DNA of 64,000 nucleotides, taken from contig NZ_CP133774.1 in NCBI RefSeq assembly GCF_034344865.1, positions 1,984,001 to 2,048,000 of the forward strand, given 5' to 3'. The translations under genes were made by a program, and so were the position numbers. The stretch comes from Pseudomonas sp. 10S4. GTDB lineage: Bacteria; Pseudomonadota; Gammaproteobacteria; Pseudomonadales; Pseudomonadaceae. The notes below the pieces were generated by a model. That model made no database searches. It was not told the origin of the DNA and was given only the letters and a program-made list of their open reading frames with translations. This document shows, one piece after another, positions 7,772-18,153 of this stretch (positions within the stretch are counted from its first letter, which is position 1; the number at the start of each line of letters is the position of its first letter).

Positions 7772-8289
7772 GCTTTTAGTCGATTGGTGGGGCGAAAAGC
7801 TCAGCGTTTAAGGGCCGCTGCCGGCCAAAGAAGGGCGCTCGTCAAAGTCTGCTATCTGCATGTCGCGGACGAACCTTGCTTGTGACTGAGCCCGCAAAAT
7901 ATGCTCGTTTCACCATGGCACCCTTTTATACCGACGTCCGATGTTCCGTTAACATCAAGGTTCCACGCCTGATGATATGCTTTGAGGAATGGCTCGCCCT
8001 TTGCCTTCAGGAACAAGAATGACCGCTATCTAACCAGATAGAGACTCACTCCATGAGCCAAGCCGCATTGCATTCGGTTACCGTGGTAAATTCCAAGCAG
8101 CTAATGTTTATTGCACCCATCACTGGCCATCAGCCAAGGTGTGACGTCATGCTCCTACGTACTGGCGAATCACAGAGCTCTACTCACTTAGGCCGCAGAT
8201 GTGTTGTACTCAACCAGCACGATGATCCCAAGAGTTGTATTCGATTACTATGAATATCTCCGAATAAAAATTATTGCCGGATATTATCT
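7772..8289. other. intergenic region upstream of the cargo operon; no convincing gene
   Basis: About 520 bp with no supported gene. A 66-codon frame at 8053-8253 begins MSQAALHSVTVVN but has no ribosome binding site, and I do not count it. The last ~60 bp are AT-rich and should hold the promoter of the Detocs-like operon; no clear -35/-10 pair stands out. Confidence 0.5.
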
Positions 8290-11200
8290 ATGCCAAGGAA
8301 GATTCCGAAGTGGCAACAAAATAGGTCCGTTTCAAATCAACATACTATGAAGGCGAAAGTCGCTAGTCAGAAGCGTCTTGGCGTGAACTCAGAGCAGATC
8401 ACTCGGTTGAAGAGAGGACGCGATCTGATGAATTTTTTGATTTGCTTTCTGGGTTGAATATTAGCCAGGAGCAAGTGGTCCAGATACAAGGTCAGCCTTT
8501 TCCCTCAACCCTTAAGGAGGTTTTTTCGACGCCTCTATCATCTGGTGGGGGGGTCTTGGCAAATGAGATTATATGGGCAGTAACTACGCTTTTATTGAAC
8601 GGAAAACGGATTAAGAATTTTGTTCGACTGAAAGAGCTGTTTGAACTCGCAATACTTTCTAATGATAAAGTAAACGCAACAAGTATATTGTCCGAAATTA
8701 ACGATGACTTCGGATGGTCAGTGTGGTATATGCAAAATATGCTCGCCAATGCACAGTATCAGGATGGCGTAGAAGAAAAAGGCGGCTGGCAGCCGTTTAT
8801 GATGAAGAAATATATGAGAACGTGCTCTTAAGCACCCTATTGCGCTTCATGGAAAAGAGAATTGAGGGGACGGCAGTACCTGGTTATTTGCAAGGAGAGT
8901 TGGCCAGTATCTATGAGGGTGTCGCCTATCGCTATTTTAAAGCTAAACTTTTGACTTGGATTCAGATATAGATATATTGGCTCTGACACTGTCTATAGAT
9001 TCTTACTTTGGCGCCATCGATCATTATGAAAGTTTAATATCTACGTTGCAGACGATGGCTGTAAGCGAAGAGCTTACAGCTACGTTGGCACCTATCCTAT
9101 CGAAACCGATTCAACGTTTATTTCGATCTACCTCAGATCGAAGGCTAGTCCCGATTTTGATTTCATTTGGTATTACAGATACCTATATATACGCGGATGT
9201 ACCAAGTAAGTCTGCTTTTATAGAGGCCTATTCGGAGGGTAAATACGAGGATGCTTTGAAGTTGGCTGATGCGCACTTGTCTATGCATGCCGATGATATG
9301 GGTGCATTGGTAATGCGAGTGCGTGCGGAGCTTAAGTTAAATGGTGATCTAGAGAAGCATGATGGTGTTTTAGGCGAGATAGTGCAGCATTTGCGAAACA
9401 TAATATCGCTCACTGCCGATACTTATTCTTCCGCGCTTTCTCTGTATACGTTGCACGATCGATTCTATGGCCACTCTTGGACAACGTTTTTGCGGGGGTG
9501 GTTAATTTAGAGCTTGCTAGTGATAAGTTTGATTATCCATCACTCGCTTTGAGAAGGCTTATCGTTTTAGAGCCCAGACCAACACCTTTTACGGCGCTGC
9601 TTCAACCCTCGAGTGATAAAGAGCATCACTTGATTAAATATTTTGTAAAAAGAGGTATGTTCCCTAGTACTATTGATGTATTCCACCTTGCAACTTACGG
9701 TGTCGCCGCTAACCCTTCAATTATAAGTGAGGAGCGTAGACGTCGATACGTGGGTAGCTATGCGCTCGCTGGGGGGATTACGATACGGCAATTGAAAACT
9801 TCGAATGGCTTGGTAGCTAACTCGAATGGGGCTGACTCCCTGCGTGCTTCAGCTGCTGCGGCTATTTCTTATTCACGAAATGGGCAGTTCTCAAAGTCGG
9901 TCGAACTACTCGTTACAGGATATCTAAAGTGGCCGCATGCGCCTACAGCAACTTCCCTGTATGAAATCGTTTCCAGGCTAGATCTTCCAGAAAACTGGCC
10001 TGAATCTATATGTCTGCCACTCGCATTTGAGCTGTACACTTCATTTGTTTCAAATGATCGGATGACACATTTAAGGTATGCGTTTGAACGATTCCAAACT
10101 GAGTTTAATATATCGGCGCCTTCTGAACTTAAAGATCGCGTTTCTGAGTTCGGACTGAGTAAGGTTGTTTTCTATCTAGATAGCGTATGGCGGCCTGAAG
10201 TCATGCGGCAGACGGTTCTTTATGAAGGAACTAGAGAGATTGAAGAGGAGAGGATTAAGGTATGCCAAGTTCTGGCGGATATCGACAGTGTAAATTCATT
10301 GAGGTATCTGGCAGAAATTCGCGAACGTGTTAAAACTTTAGAAATAGCGAAAGCAACAAATCTGGTTGAGCAAAGTAAGGTTTACGTTGATATCGCTGCT
10401 ATTAAGAAGGCTCTTAGAAGTAAGCTAGGTGACGCTTATGCAAGATATAAGTCCGCCGCACCTAGTATGGGAGCGCCTGGTAACCCGCTTATGGATGTTA
10501 TTTCCGACGTTCTTTCATTGTCGGGAAGTGACATGTCCATAACTCAAATAATGTCAACAATGCATCTTGTTAGTACGAAGGCGCCGAGTGAGCTTGACTT
10601 ACAGTTTGCCGCAATGTTTGCCGAGGTCACGAACGAATTCCTTCGTGGGGATCATGGTTTGAATGCATACCTTAGCACTCGGGTAAGACATGGGAAGCTT
10701 AGCAACGCATTACGTAAGCCGGCAGCGGATGAGTACTTAGTAACCGAGCGCAAAGAAGGATCTTCCTCGTATGTTCCAAACTATCATTGGGCGCAAACAC
10801 TGAATGGGCTCGATCAGGAAGAAAATAATGAACTTTCAGTGATATTGGAAAATTTTGCGATCACTCTTGATTCAATTATCTCATATGTGAAAGATAGTCT
10901 TATTCAAGTAAAAGTTACTCATGAACTGATAACCAAGGACAGTAACCGCTTAGCGTTGTTTTCTTATCAAACAACGAATTTGGAGCGCATGTATATGCAG
11001 ACCAATGACGCTAAGGTGAAAAGTCTCGACGAGTTTATTGATTTGTGTGTGCAAACGTTGTGGGATAAAACCGATGCTAATCTAGTTCATGTGCAGCAAG
11101 TGCTACGGACTGATATTCGTCAGAAGTTAATGACGGCTTTTGATGAGTTGCAGCGATCGCTGAGTACGTTGAGCTTTTCCGATCGCTTGGGGAAGTTTAT

Positions 11201-11811
11201 AATCATTTAAATCGCGCTCGTACTAGTACTCAGACACAGTTGCATAATGTAACTTCATGGTTCAAGCGCAGTGAGGTATATGATCGCCAAGATTACGCTA
11301 TAGAGTTTCCTGTCCTTATTGCTACCAATATGATACGTAATTCCATTTCAGGCGCAGGAGATTGGGAGGGCGTAAAGCTCAATATCTCTGAGGTGCAGGG
11401 GACAATGCCGGGGCGAAGCTTAGACGCCATGGTGGATATGTTTTGTGATTCTCTTCGAGAATGCCATAGGGCACTCGGGTGAAAGCTTGCTAAATCTCAA
11501 GGTAGTTGCTGATCTTGAGTTCATTGATGGATTGTTTCAAAGCGACTCTTCGCAATTCAGTCTTTTCCAAGACGTTTGATGAGCGTGATGAGGGTAGACT
11601 GCAACGTATTAGAACAGAATTGACCAAGGATGATACTCGAAATAATGCCCAGAAAGAGGGTAGGAGCGGGTTTCACAAGCTATGGGCTATAATTAAGGCA
11701 CCTCAATATTTGGAGCCTTCTTTAGAATTTGGGTTCACAGATTCCGGAACTTTTGAAGTTATCGTTAGCTTTAAGACCGAGGTTGGTAATGATGAAAATG
11801 CTTATAATTGA
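8290..11811 (+). pseudogene. dtcA: DtcA-like sensor kinase of a Detocs anti-phage system, frameshifted in this sequence
   Basis: Seven one-base shifts split a protein of about 1170 residues: missing bases at T6 8433, A5 8776, T4 8949, T5 9487 and G4 11189, and extra bases near 11450 and 11574. Rejoined, it starts MPRKIPKWQQ. A long helical sensor part includes a TPR-like unit (EGKYEDALKLADAHL). A STRVRHG motif lies near mid-protein, and the C-terminal GHKL ATPase has an N-box LFENAIGHSG and a glycine box EGRSGFHKL. In Detocs, DtcA senses infection and phosphorylates two receivers. Both candidate receivers follow here with overlapping starts. The phosphoacceptor histidine is uncertain; the RHG histidine is a candidate. 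The shifts may be sequencing errors or real decay. No transmembrane segment is seen. Confidence 0.8.
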
Positions 11812-12260
11812 AGATGATGAGGATAAGCTGAAAATTCTTGAGGAGTTTATAACGACTGAGTTTTCTGGCTACTCGATCGAAACAGCGAAGTCATATAACA
11901 GCGGCTTGAGGGCTGTGATTAAAGGCAATAAGATATATGATTTTATTCTGCTCGATATGAGCATGCCTAATTACGATGTCAGCCCCAGCGAACCAGGTGG
12001 TGGTAACCCTGAAAGCTTTGCTGGTAGCGAGCTTCTTGCCCAAATGAAATTGCGAGGAATTCAAACTCCTACTATCGTTGTAACTATGTTTGATGCCTTT
12101 GGTGATAACTCATCAAAAAGTTTCTTTAGATCAGTTGGTCGAAAAACTTGCATTTCAGTTTCAGCCGACGTTCCGTGGCTCCGTGTACTATAATCCAGCG
12201 GAAGACGGCTGGCGGTCCTCACTTAAAACTCTTATTCGTAATATTAGGGCTGACCTTTAA
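11789..12260 (+). pseudogene. dtcB: DtcB-like stand-alone response regulator receiver (one frameshift)
   Basis: This is a receiver domain of about 157 residues with IIEDDED at the acidic pocket, the phosphoacceptor in FILLDMSMPN, and the conserved threonine in TIVVTMFD. The reading frame shifts at an A5 run (12115-12119). Removing one A restores a C-terminal tail ending NIRADL and a stop at 12258-12260. The start overlaps the end of the kinase gene, and the stop overlaps the next ATG, so all three genes are coupled. In Detocs the lone receiver is thought to act as a phosphate sink that prevents accidental triggering. There is no output domain. Confidence 0.8.
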
Positions 12261-13474
12261 TGATTAAAATCCTTATTATTGATGATGAATATACGAAAAT
12301 TTCAGCCATTTCTGAAGTTGCGATGGCTTTTGATGACTCTGTTATAATTGAGCATGCTAGCACCTCCAACGAGGCCCGTCGTAAACTCCAGGCAGCAGAG
12401 TATGATCTTTTAATCATTGATCTGAATCTGCCTGCGGCGCTAGGCTCTTCGCCAACGCGCAATGGGGGACTAGATTTTTTGATATCCTAATGCTTGATAA
12501 GGCGATACTGCTCCCAGATGTTATATTTTTGTCAGGCCTTGAAGATAACGTAAAAGAGGCCGAGGAAGCAGTGAATGACCGCGGTGCAATTTTCTGCTCT
12601 TATAGCGAAGGTACTTCGGGCGCTTGGAAAAAAATACTTTTGGGGAAAATAAAATACGCCTTTCAGCGGAGAGTAAGGCTAAGTGCGGCCTCTCCACGTT
12701 TTGATGTTGTTATTCTGACCGCCTTGGGGGAACCAGAGCTAAGTGCCGTATTGAAACTACCGTATGCTTGGAAAGCCTTGCGATTTGGAGATGATCCGAC
12801 AGGCTACCATGTCGGTGAGATACCGAGAGAGCACGGGCATCTTAGTGTCGTGGCAGCGTCCTCTCGGCGCAAAGGTATGCCATCTTCGGCGGCATTAGCG
12901 TCCAAAATGGTGGCTAAATTCCGTCCGAAATTTGTCGTTATGCTGGGTATATGCGCAGGGGTTAAAAATAAGACTAATTACGGCGACGTAATAGTTGCGG
13001 ATCCGTCTTGGGACTGGGGGAGTGGAAAGCACGCAGAAATGGCTGATGGAACCAGAGTGTTTATGGCTGCTCCGTACCCGCATCCACTGGATACTCATAT
13101 ATCGCAGCTTGCTATGGAGTTAGCGAGCGATGAAAAGACCGCTCGAGAGATACAATATGGATGGGGGAGACGTACCTGAGGGGAAATTGACTATCAGGGT
13201 AGGGCCAATGGCTTCTGGAGCTGCTGTATTGGCTACTAGCGATGCAATGCAACCAATAACGGCTCAAAATAGAGAAGTTCTTGGAGTTGAGATGGAAGCG
13301 TACGCAGTTATGGCCTCTGCTGACTTTGCTTGTAAGCCATCACCGATCCCCATCGCTATTAAGTCAGTTTGTGATTACGCAGACGCCGAGAAGAATGATA
13401 TGTGGCAATCCTACGCCGCATATACCAGCGCAGCATTCTTCAATCGGCTATTTACTGACGAACATTTAATTTAA
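12260..13474 (+). pseudogene. dtcC: DtcC-like receiver fused to a nucleoside phosphorylase-like effector (two frameshifts)
   Basis: The N-terminal receiver (~130 residues) has IIDDEY and the phosphoacceptor in LLIIDLNLP. The C-terminal domain is of the PNP/UDP phosphorylase superfamily: FDVVILTALGEPEL, MLGICAGVKNKTNYGD, the substrate motif GVEMEAYAV and the catalytic aspartate in VCDYAD. Shifts occur at a T6 run (12475-12480, one T missing) and a G5 run (13163-13167, one G extra); correcting both gives about 404 residues. In Detocs this effector, once phosphorylated, cleaves adenine nucleotides and stops the infected cell. The architecture distinguishes it from housekeeping MTA/SAH nucleosidases. 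It ends before a strong terminator. Confidence 0.83.
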
Positions 13475-13583
13475 AGTGTCTGTTATTAATAATCAGAATA
13501 GTCATTTTGAATTTTCACTTAATATGACTAATCGCCGATATCATGCGTTTTTATAGCGAATTACTGAGTCGAGCGTAATCACC

Positions 13584-13609
13584 AAAAAGGGCCCATCCGG
13601 GCCCTTTTT
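13584..13609. terminator. bidirectional terminator between cargo operon and mvaT-like gene
   Basis: AAAAAGGGCCC-ATCC-GGGCCCTTTTT is a perfect hairpin with A and T runs on both sides, placed between two convergent genes. Confidence 0.9.
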
Positions 13610-13623
13610 CAGATGAAGCTATC

Positions 13624-13988
13624 TTACTTTTTCAACCATCCCTCGACGACGTCGGCGCCGTGCTTTTCCTTCCACTCTTTCAAAGCTTTGTGATTCCCCC
13701 CTTGGTTTCGATCACCTCACCAGTATTCGGATTTTTGTAGGTTTTGAGTGCGCGTGGTTTGCGGGTGCTGGCGGGTGAAGCCGCAGATTTGCGAGGGGCC
13801 GTGGAGTGCGGATCCAGCAGATTGATGATGTGCTTGAGGCTGAAACCATAGTGATCGAGCAGCTTGCGCAGCTTCGTTTCGAATTCGATTTCTTTCTTCA
13901 GTCCATCATCACCTTTCAGTGCTTCCAGTGCCTGGAGTTGTTCGGCGAGATGTTTTTCCAGTTGGCGGAATTCTGCGAGTTTGGACAT
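13624..13988 (-). pseudogene. MvaT/MvaU-family (H-NS-like) nucleoid protein encoded on the island, frameshifted near its end
   Basis: The N-terminal half is the coiled-coil oligomerisation segment (SKLAEFRQLEKHLAEQL). The C-terminal half is the DNA-binding domain with the KTYKNPNTGEVIETKGG core. The frame ends early because a C6 run (13696-13701 on the plus strand) appears one base short. Adding it restores GGNHKALKEWKEKHG...VEGWLKK, the usual MvaT ending, for about 121 residues. MvaT silences AT-rich horizontally acquired DNA. Mobile-element copies such as Pmr of pCAR1 are thought to lower the fitness cost of carriage. Here it lies between the AT-rich cargo and the replication genes. Confidence 0.85.
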
Positions 13989-14057
13989 TGTGTTTCCTTT
14001 GCTCAGTGTGGTCGTGCGTGGTTATTAAGATAGATTATGCTGGTTACAAGTTCAGCA

Positions 14058-14246
14058 CTATTTTCGGCGATTCAGTTGGCTATCAATGAGCACCATTTCC
14101 GCTTTAATCGCGTTGATGGTCAGTGTTTGCATTTGACTGGTTTTTCCCGCACCCGCGCTTATGATTTTCAGCAGGTCGTTCAGATAAGCCTTCCGAATTT
14201 TGAGCGTGTCAGACCAGCTCGTGCTGTTCTGTAGTCGCTTGTTCAT
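14058..14246 (-). CDS. small hypothetical island protein, 62 aa
   Basis: The ATG at 14246 is preceded by GAGG at eight bases and overlaps the end of the upstream coiled-coil gene by 38 bp, so the two are co-translated. The protein is basic and helical (DTLKIRKAYLNDLLKIISAG, then INAIKAEMVLIDSQLNRRK). No family is recognised. It is the last gene of the leftward operon before the MvaT-like gene. Confidence 0.55.
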   Translation of the reverse strand: MNKRLQNSTSWSDTLKIRKAYLNDLLKIISAGAGKTSQMQTLTINAIKAEMVLIDSQLNRRK

Positions 14247-15153
14247 TGCGTTCGTCCTCGCGTTGTTCCAGTTCGCTCATTTGTTCAGGCTGTTGCGGTA
14301 TCGGCAGCTCGTTGAGCTGGAGTAGGTCCCGCGCGGTGTATTGGCGCGAGCGGTCGGAAAGTTCATGCCACGTCCAATTCCCGAAGTTTTCGCCTTCCTC
14401 TGGAACGGCCAGCTTCATCAGTCCCACCTGATCAAGCCCCAGCAGCCTGTAATTTGCCCACAGCTTTCCACCCACCTCGAATAACGCTTTTGCTGCCTCG
14501 TTCCATTGCTCCTCCAGTACCGTTTGCGAGAGCCAGAGGGCGGTGCGTTCTATCCCCTTATGCTTTTCCTGTGCTTCGGCGATGTATTTATCTACGGTGG
14601 CCAGCTCCTGCTCCAGAGCGGCCATGATTAGAGTCTGCCGACGATTATGCTCGGCGGCTGCTGCTAGATTCTTCGCGGCCTTTTGGGCATCGGCGTTGGC
14701 GGTCTTCTCGCCTTCGGTATCGCCCCACGCGACCGCCTGCGCATACGCAGTGGCAGCTTCCGTTTCGGCCTGGCGAGCGCTGGCCATGTCCTGTACTGCC
14801 TGTTGTTGGATCTGTTCCAGGCGGGTGCTGAGGCTTTGGCGCTTTTCGTTTAACTCCTGCTCATCGGCAGTCCAGTTATCCATCGCCTCGATGTAACCCG
14901 CCATCAGGGAATCGCAATTGGCGAGGTTCTCACGGCGACTGATCTTCCGATCCAGAAGGTCGGCATTGTTGTTGCGCGAATCGAAATTCCTTTTCAGCTC
15001 GTTGTACTTGTCCCGCAGTTCGCGTTTCCGATCCGGCTCGATGGGGTCTTCACTTTCCAGCACGGCCTCAAGGGGCAGCAGTTCGGCGTGCAGTCGCTCT
15101 GCCTCGTTCAGCAGTTGGTCCCGGCGGTCTTTCAGGTCTTGAATCTCATTCAT
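14209..15153 (-). CDS. coiled-coil hypothetical protein, 314 aa
   Basis: Almost the whole protein is predicted helical. There are long heptad-like stretches rich in Glu, Lys, Gln and Ala (LKDRRDQLLNEAERLHAELL at the start, ARQAETEAATAYAQAV and AAEHNRRQTLIMAALEQEL in the middle) and an acidic Gln-rich tail (QREDERNEQATTEQHE). It has no signal peptide or catalytic motif. It lies 93 bp downstream of the primase gene in the same direction and probably in the same operon. Coiled-coil proteins at this position are common in Pseudomonas P4-like elements; their function is not known to me. Confidence 0.65.
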   Translation of the reverse strand: MNEIQDLKDRRDQLLNEAERLHAELLPLEAVLESEDPIEPDRKRELRDKYNELKRNFDSRNNNADLLDRKISRRENLANCDSLMAGYIEAMDNWTADEQELNEKRQSLSTRLEQIQQQAVQDMASARQAETEAATAYAQAVAWGDTEGEKTANADAQKAAKNLAAAAEHNRRQTLIMAALEQELATVDKYIAEAQEKHKGIERTALWLSQTVLEEQWNEAAKALFEVGGKLWANYRLLGLDQVGLMKLAVPEEGENFGNWTWHELSDRSRQYTARDLLQLNELPIPQQPEQMSELEQREDERNEQATTEQHELV

Positions 15154-15246
15154 CTGTTTAGTCTCTGTTCAATTCGATTGTGGGTTGGTTGAGTGGCTGG
15201 CGAGGCCGGGAATAAGCCGGCGCTACCTCAATCAGCGGAGATGCCC

Positions 15247-18153
15247 TCAGGCAGCCCGAGCCTCGCTCTCATCCATTCCCGGAATCGTCTTCACGATGTA
15301 GCAGCGTTGCTGACCGAGGCCGGGCAGCCGGACCAGGCTCGACGCCTTGCCGTCGCTGCTCGGTTCCAATACACCGCGCTGCAGCAGCTCCTTGTTCACG
15401 GCGTTGATGTTCATGCCCCGGAAGATCTCCGAGCGCCATGCCTCGGGCAGCACGTAATAGGTGTTGGTGGTGTGCAGCGCATCACCCAGGCCGTGCTCAA
15501 GCGTCTTGCGAAAGCCAAGGCGGTCGATGGTGCGCGGGCCGTGTTCGTCGATCTTTGCCGCCGCCGATTCCCAGCGGGTGAAGCGGCTTTCGCCGAAGCG
15601 CTCGATGACCTGGCGCAGGCGCGCCAAGATCGCATCACCTTCGAAGTTCCCGGCGCCACCGCGCTCGTTCATCCAAGCGTTGAGGCACACGCGAGCGGCG
15701 GTGGTTGCAGTTCCATCAGGCCAGCCAGTAATCCCCATCGCGGTGGCCAGCTCACCTGCTGCGGCGGCGAGGCCGAAACGAGCAGCTGCACGGTGCGCTT
15801 GTCCGCTGGCGGAGGCCGGTAGCGATTGGGCGATAAACCCTTCCAGCGTGCGGCGTAGGATGGCGGACCAACCGTGACGTTTGCCCGGCTCGCACAGAGC
15901 TGTGAGGAACGCAGTGAGTGGAGTGCCGTAATACTTCGCTACCCGTGCTTTCAGCGCGTCAGCCAGAGCCGCCGCATCCTCGAAGCCGTTGAGCGCGTCG
16001 AACATGCCGAGGCCTTTGCTTGCATCAGCCGGGACCGCGAGCATGCGCACCTCCATGCCCGCTTTCAGCTCCTTGTTGGCCTCGGCCATGTGCTGGGCCA
16101 GCGTCTTCTCTCCGGTGGAGAGAAACAGCAAGCGCCACTCCTGCACCTGTCGGCCTGCTTGACCACGGTCATTGGCGCGTGCCTTGCCGGTGCCGTTTCC
16201 GAGCATGTACACCGTCTCGCCAATGATGCGTGGGTCGCACATGCCGATTTCATCCAGCACCAGAAGGCCGTCGGAATGCGCGGCGGCGATGGATTCGAGC
16301 GCGTTGTCGGTGGAGCGCCACGAACGCACCAGACGCGGCCCGCCGTAGATCGAGGCAGCCACTTGCAGGTGCGTGGTCTTGCCGCCTGAGCTGTCGCCGT
16401 ACAAGTGGAAACCACCCGACTCATGGCCGAGCATGTGCAGCAGCGGGCCAGCAAAAGCCACTCCGACGACGAACGCCAAGCGATGGTTACCGATGCACAG
16501 TGCGCCAATCTGCTCTTGCCACTGCTCAAGCGTGCCTCCTTCGCTGATCGGCGGAAGCTGTGAGCCGGCCTCGTAGAAGTGCAGGTGTTCGCTGTGCGCG
16601 CCGACCTGTTGCTCGGGCAGCAGAAAGGCGCTGTCGTGCCAACCCAAGCGGGTGACCAGTCGTGCCCTTTGCGCGCTGTCGAAGCCGCCGAGGTAACTTT
16701 GCAGGTCGTTACGTGCATTGCGTCCGGAGCGACTACCGGCGAGACGCAGACCCATATCCACCAACGGGCCAAGCACGTCTTTGCCGAAGTCGCCGGTCAT
16801 GGTGCGCGCCGGGATATTCCAGCGCTTCTTGGCGCCGTCGGGATCGTCGAACTCGACGAGTAGGCCCCAGTTCTGGCCTTTGTCGTCGCGGGTACGGGCG
16901 AGGATTTCCAGAGGCGAACACACCGGGCGCGCTTCGCCGTCTTCGCCGGAATAAAACACACCTTCGGACGTGAGGCGAAAGCCACCGGGCATCAGGTCAT
17001 TCTTAGGTTTCGCCGGTCGCTTGGCCGGTGCTTTTGTTTTAGGTTCCGGCTTGGTCTGGGCCTGCTCAGGCTCTGGCTTTTCGACAACCACACCAAACAG
17101 TTCACCGCTGCTTTCCAGCTCAGCGAAATGGGCAGTTGTCCAGCCCTTGGCGAGTGCATCAGCGGCATCGTCGCCGTCGTCCCATTGACCACCTTTGGCG
17201 AAGGCGGCGCGTTCATTCTTCAGCGTGGGCTTGCGTTTGAACACGTCCAACGCGATGACTCGAACCGAGGCGGCGCCGATCTCACGCAGCTTGTCGGCGA
17301 CGGTTTCCATGCAGGCTTTACCGCTGACATCGTTGTCCGGCCACAACAGCACGTTTCGACCCTTGAGCGGCGTCAGGTCGGCCTTGTGCCAGGAGTTGGA
17401 ACCGTTCGGCCAGCAGGTGGCCACGTAGCCCGTCAGTAATTCAGCGGCGGCGTCGGCGGCTTTCTCGCCTTCGCACAGGGCAACCGGCGCATCTGCGCGT
17501 TGGGCCAGTTCATCAAGGTGCAGCAGTGGACGCGGATCCGGCAGCCCCTGCCAACGCCATTGCGTGGTCTGGCCATCGGCGCGCTGGCACCACGTCAGTG
17601 GCGCAAAGACCTTCTTCGGCTTGCCGTCTTCATCGGGACCGAGGTCGAAGCGGTAGAGCGCCATGAGTGGCCGGCCCTGTGCATCACGATAGATCCACAC
17701 CTTGGACGGCGCGCCGTGTTGCCGGTGCTTGGCCGGGCACTTGTTAATGGCCTCGGCCGGGATCGGCTGAATGGCACTCCACTCAGGTGCTTTTGTCTTG
17801 GCGGGCGCTGGCTTCGCCTGTGCGGCGCCGGGCGAAACGTTGAGCAGATCTGCCAGTTTTTTACAGGCCTCGACGTCGGTGCCGCCGTCCAGATAACGCA
17901 CCAGATCGATCAGGTCGCCGCCCTTGTCGCCAGTGGCAAAGTCGGACCAGGTGCCCTTGCTCAGACTGATCTTGAGCGAACCGGCGCGTTTATCGCTGCG
18001 GGTCGGATTGGGGGCGGTGTATTCCTTGCCGCCGTCCACGCGCTTGCCGTTGGGCAGCCAGTGCGTCAGGACACGATTAATGTCTTTCAGTGCAGCGGCT
18101 TTCACGTCGGCGAAGCTGGGACGTTTCGCGGAGTTGCTTTGGCGTTGGCTCAT
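15247..18153 (-). CDS. island primase/helicase (Toprim plus DUF927 ATPase), P4 alpha-like
   Basis: This 968-residue replication protein has a CHC2-like N-terminal segment (GTWSDFATGDKGGDLIDLV, ~residues 65-85). A Toprim-type core follows (LCEGEKAAD near 225, LLWPDNDVSGK near 280), then a linker of Pro/Lys repeats near 370. A DUF927 helicase domain carries Walker A GDSSGGKT near 584 and Walker B LLVLDEIGMCD near 630. Such proteins prime and unwind the element at its own origin. The mirrored iteron arrays at 7650 and 21527 are likely targets. Translation is coupled to the preceding gene by a TGATG-type overlap at 18150-18153. The frame is intact, unlike the cargo. Confidence 0.9.
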   Translation of the reverse strand: MSQRQSNSAKRPSFADVKAAALKDINRVLTHWLPNGKRVDGGKEYTAPNPTRSDKRAGSLKISLSKGTWSDFATGDKGGDLIDLVRYLDGGTDVEACKKLADLLNVSPGAAQAKPAPAKTKAPEWSAIQPIPAEAINKCPAKHRQHGAPSKVWIYRDAQGRPLMALYRFDLGPDEDGKPKKVFAPLTWCQRADGQTTQWRWQGLPDPRPLLHLDELAQRADAPVALCEGEKAADAAAELLTGYVATCWPNGSNSWHKADLTPLKGRNVLLWPDNDVSGKACMETVADKLREIGAASVRVIALDVFKRKPTLKNERAAFAKGGQWDDGDDAADALAKGWTTAHFAELESSGELFGVVVEKPEPEQAQTKPEPKTKAPAKRPAKPKNDLMPGGFRLTSEGVFYSGEDGEARPVCSPLEILARTRDDKGQNWGLLVEFDDPDGAKKRWNIPARTMTGDFGKDVLGPLVDMGLRLAGSRSGRNARNDLQSYLGGFDSAQRARLVTRLGWHDSAFLLPEQQVGAHSEHLHFYEAGSQLPPISEGGTLEQWQEQIGALCIGNHRLAFVVGVAFAGPLLHMLGHESGGFHLYGDSSGGKTTHLQVAASIYGGPRLVRSWRSTDNALESIAAAHSDGLLVLDEIGMCDPRIIGETVYMLGNGTGKARANDRGQAGRQVQEWRLLFLSTGEKTLAQHMAEANKELKAGMEVRMLAVPADASKGLGMFDALNGFEDAAALADALKARVAKYYGTPLTAFLTALCEPGKRHGWSAILRRTLEGFIAQSLPASASGQAHRAAARFGLAAAAGELATAMGITGWPDGTATTAARVCLNAWMNERGGAGNFEGDAILARLRQVIERFGESRFTRWESAAAKIDEHGPRTIDRLGFRKTLEHGLGDALHTTNTYYVLPEAWRSEIFRGMNINAVNKELLQRGVLEPSSDGKASSLVRLPGLGQQRCYIVKTIPGMDESEARAA

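Noticed and set aside
8053..8253. 66-codon frame beginning MSQAALHSV
   Set aside because: No ribosome binding site, no recognised motif and no operon partner; left as unannotated upstream DNA.
12260..13474. Housekeeping MTA/SAH nucleosidase
   Set aside because: The PNP-like domain is fused to a receiver and follows a kinase and a lone receiver, which fits an effector and not the free-standing enzyme.
15247..18153. Several long rightward frames opposite the primase gene
   Set aside because: They are high-G+C antisense shadows of an intact, motif-bearing gene.
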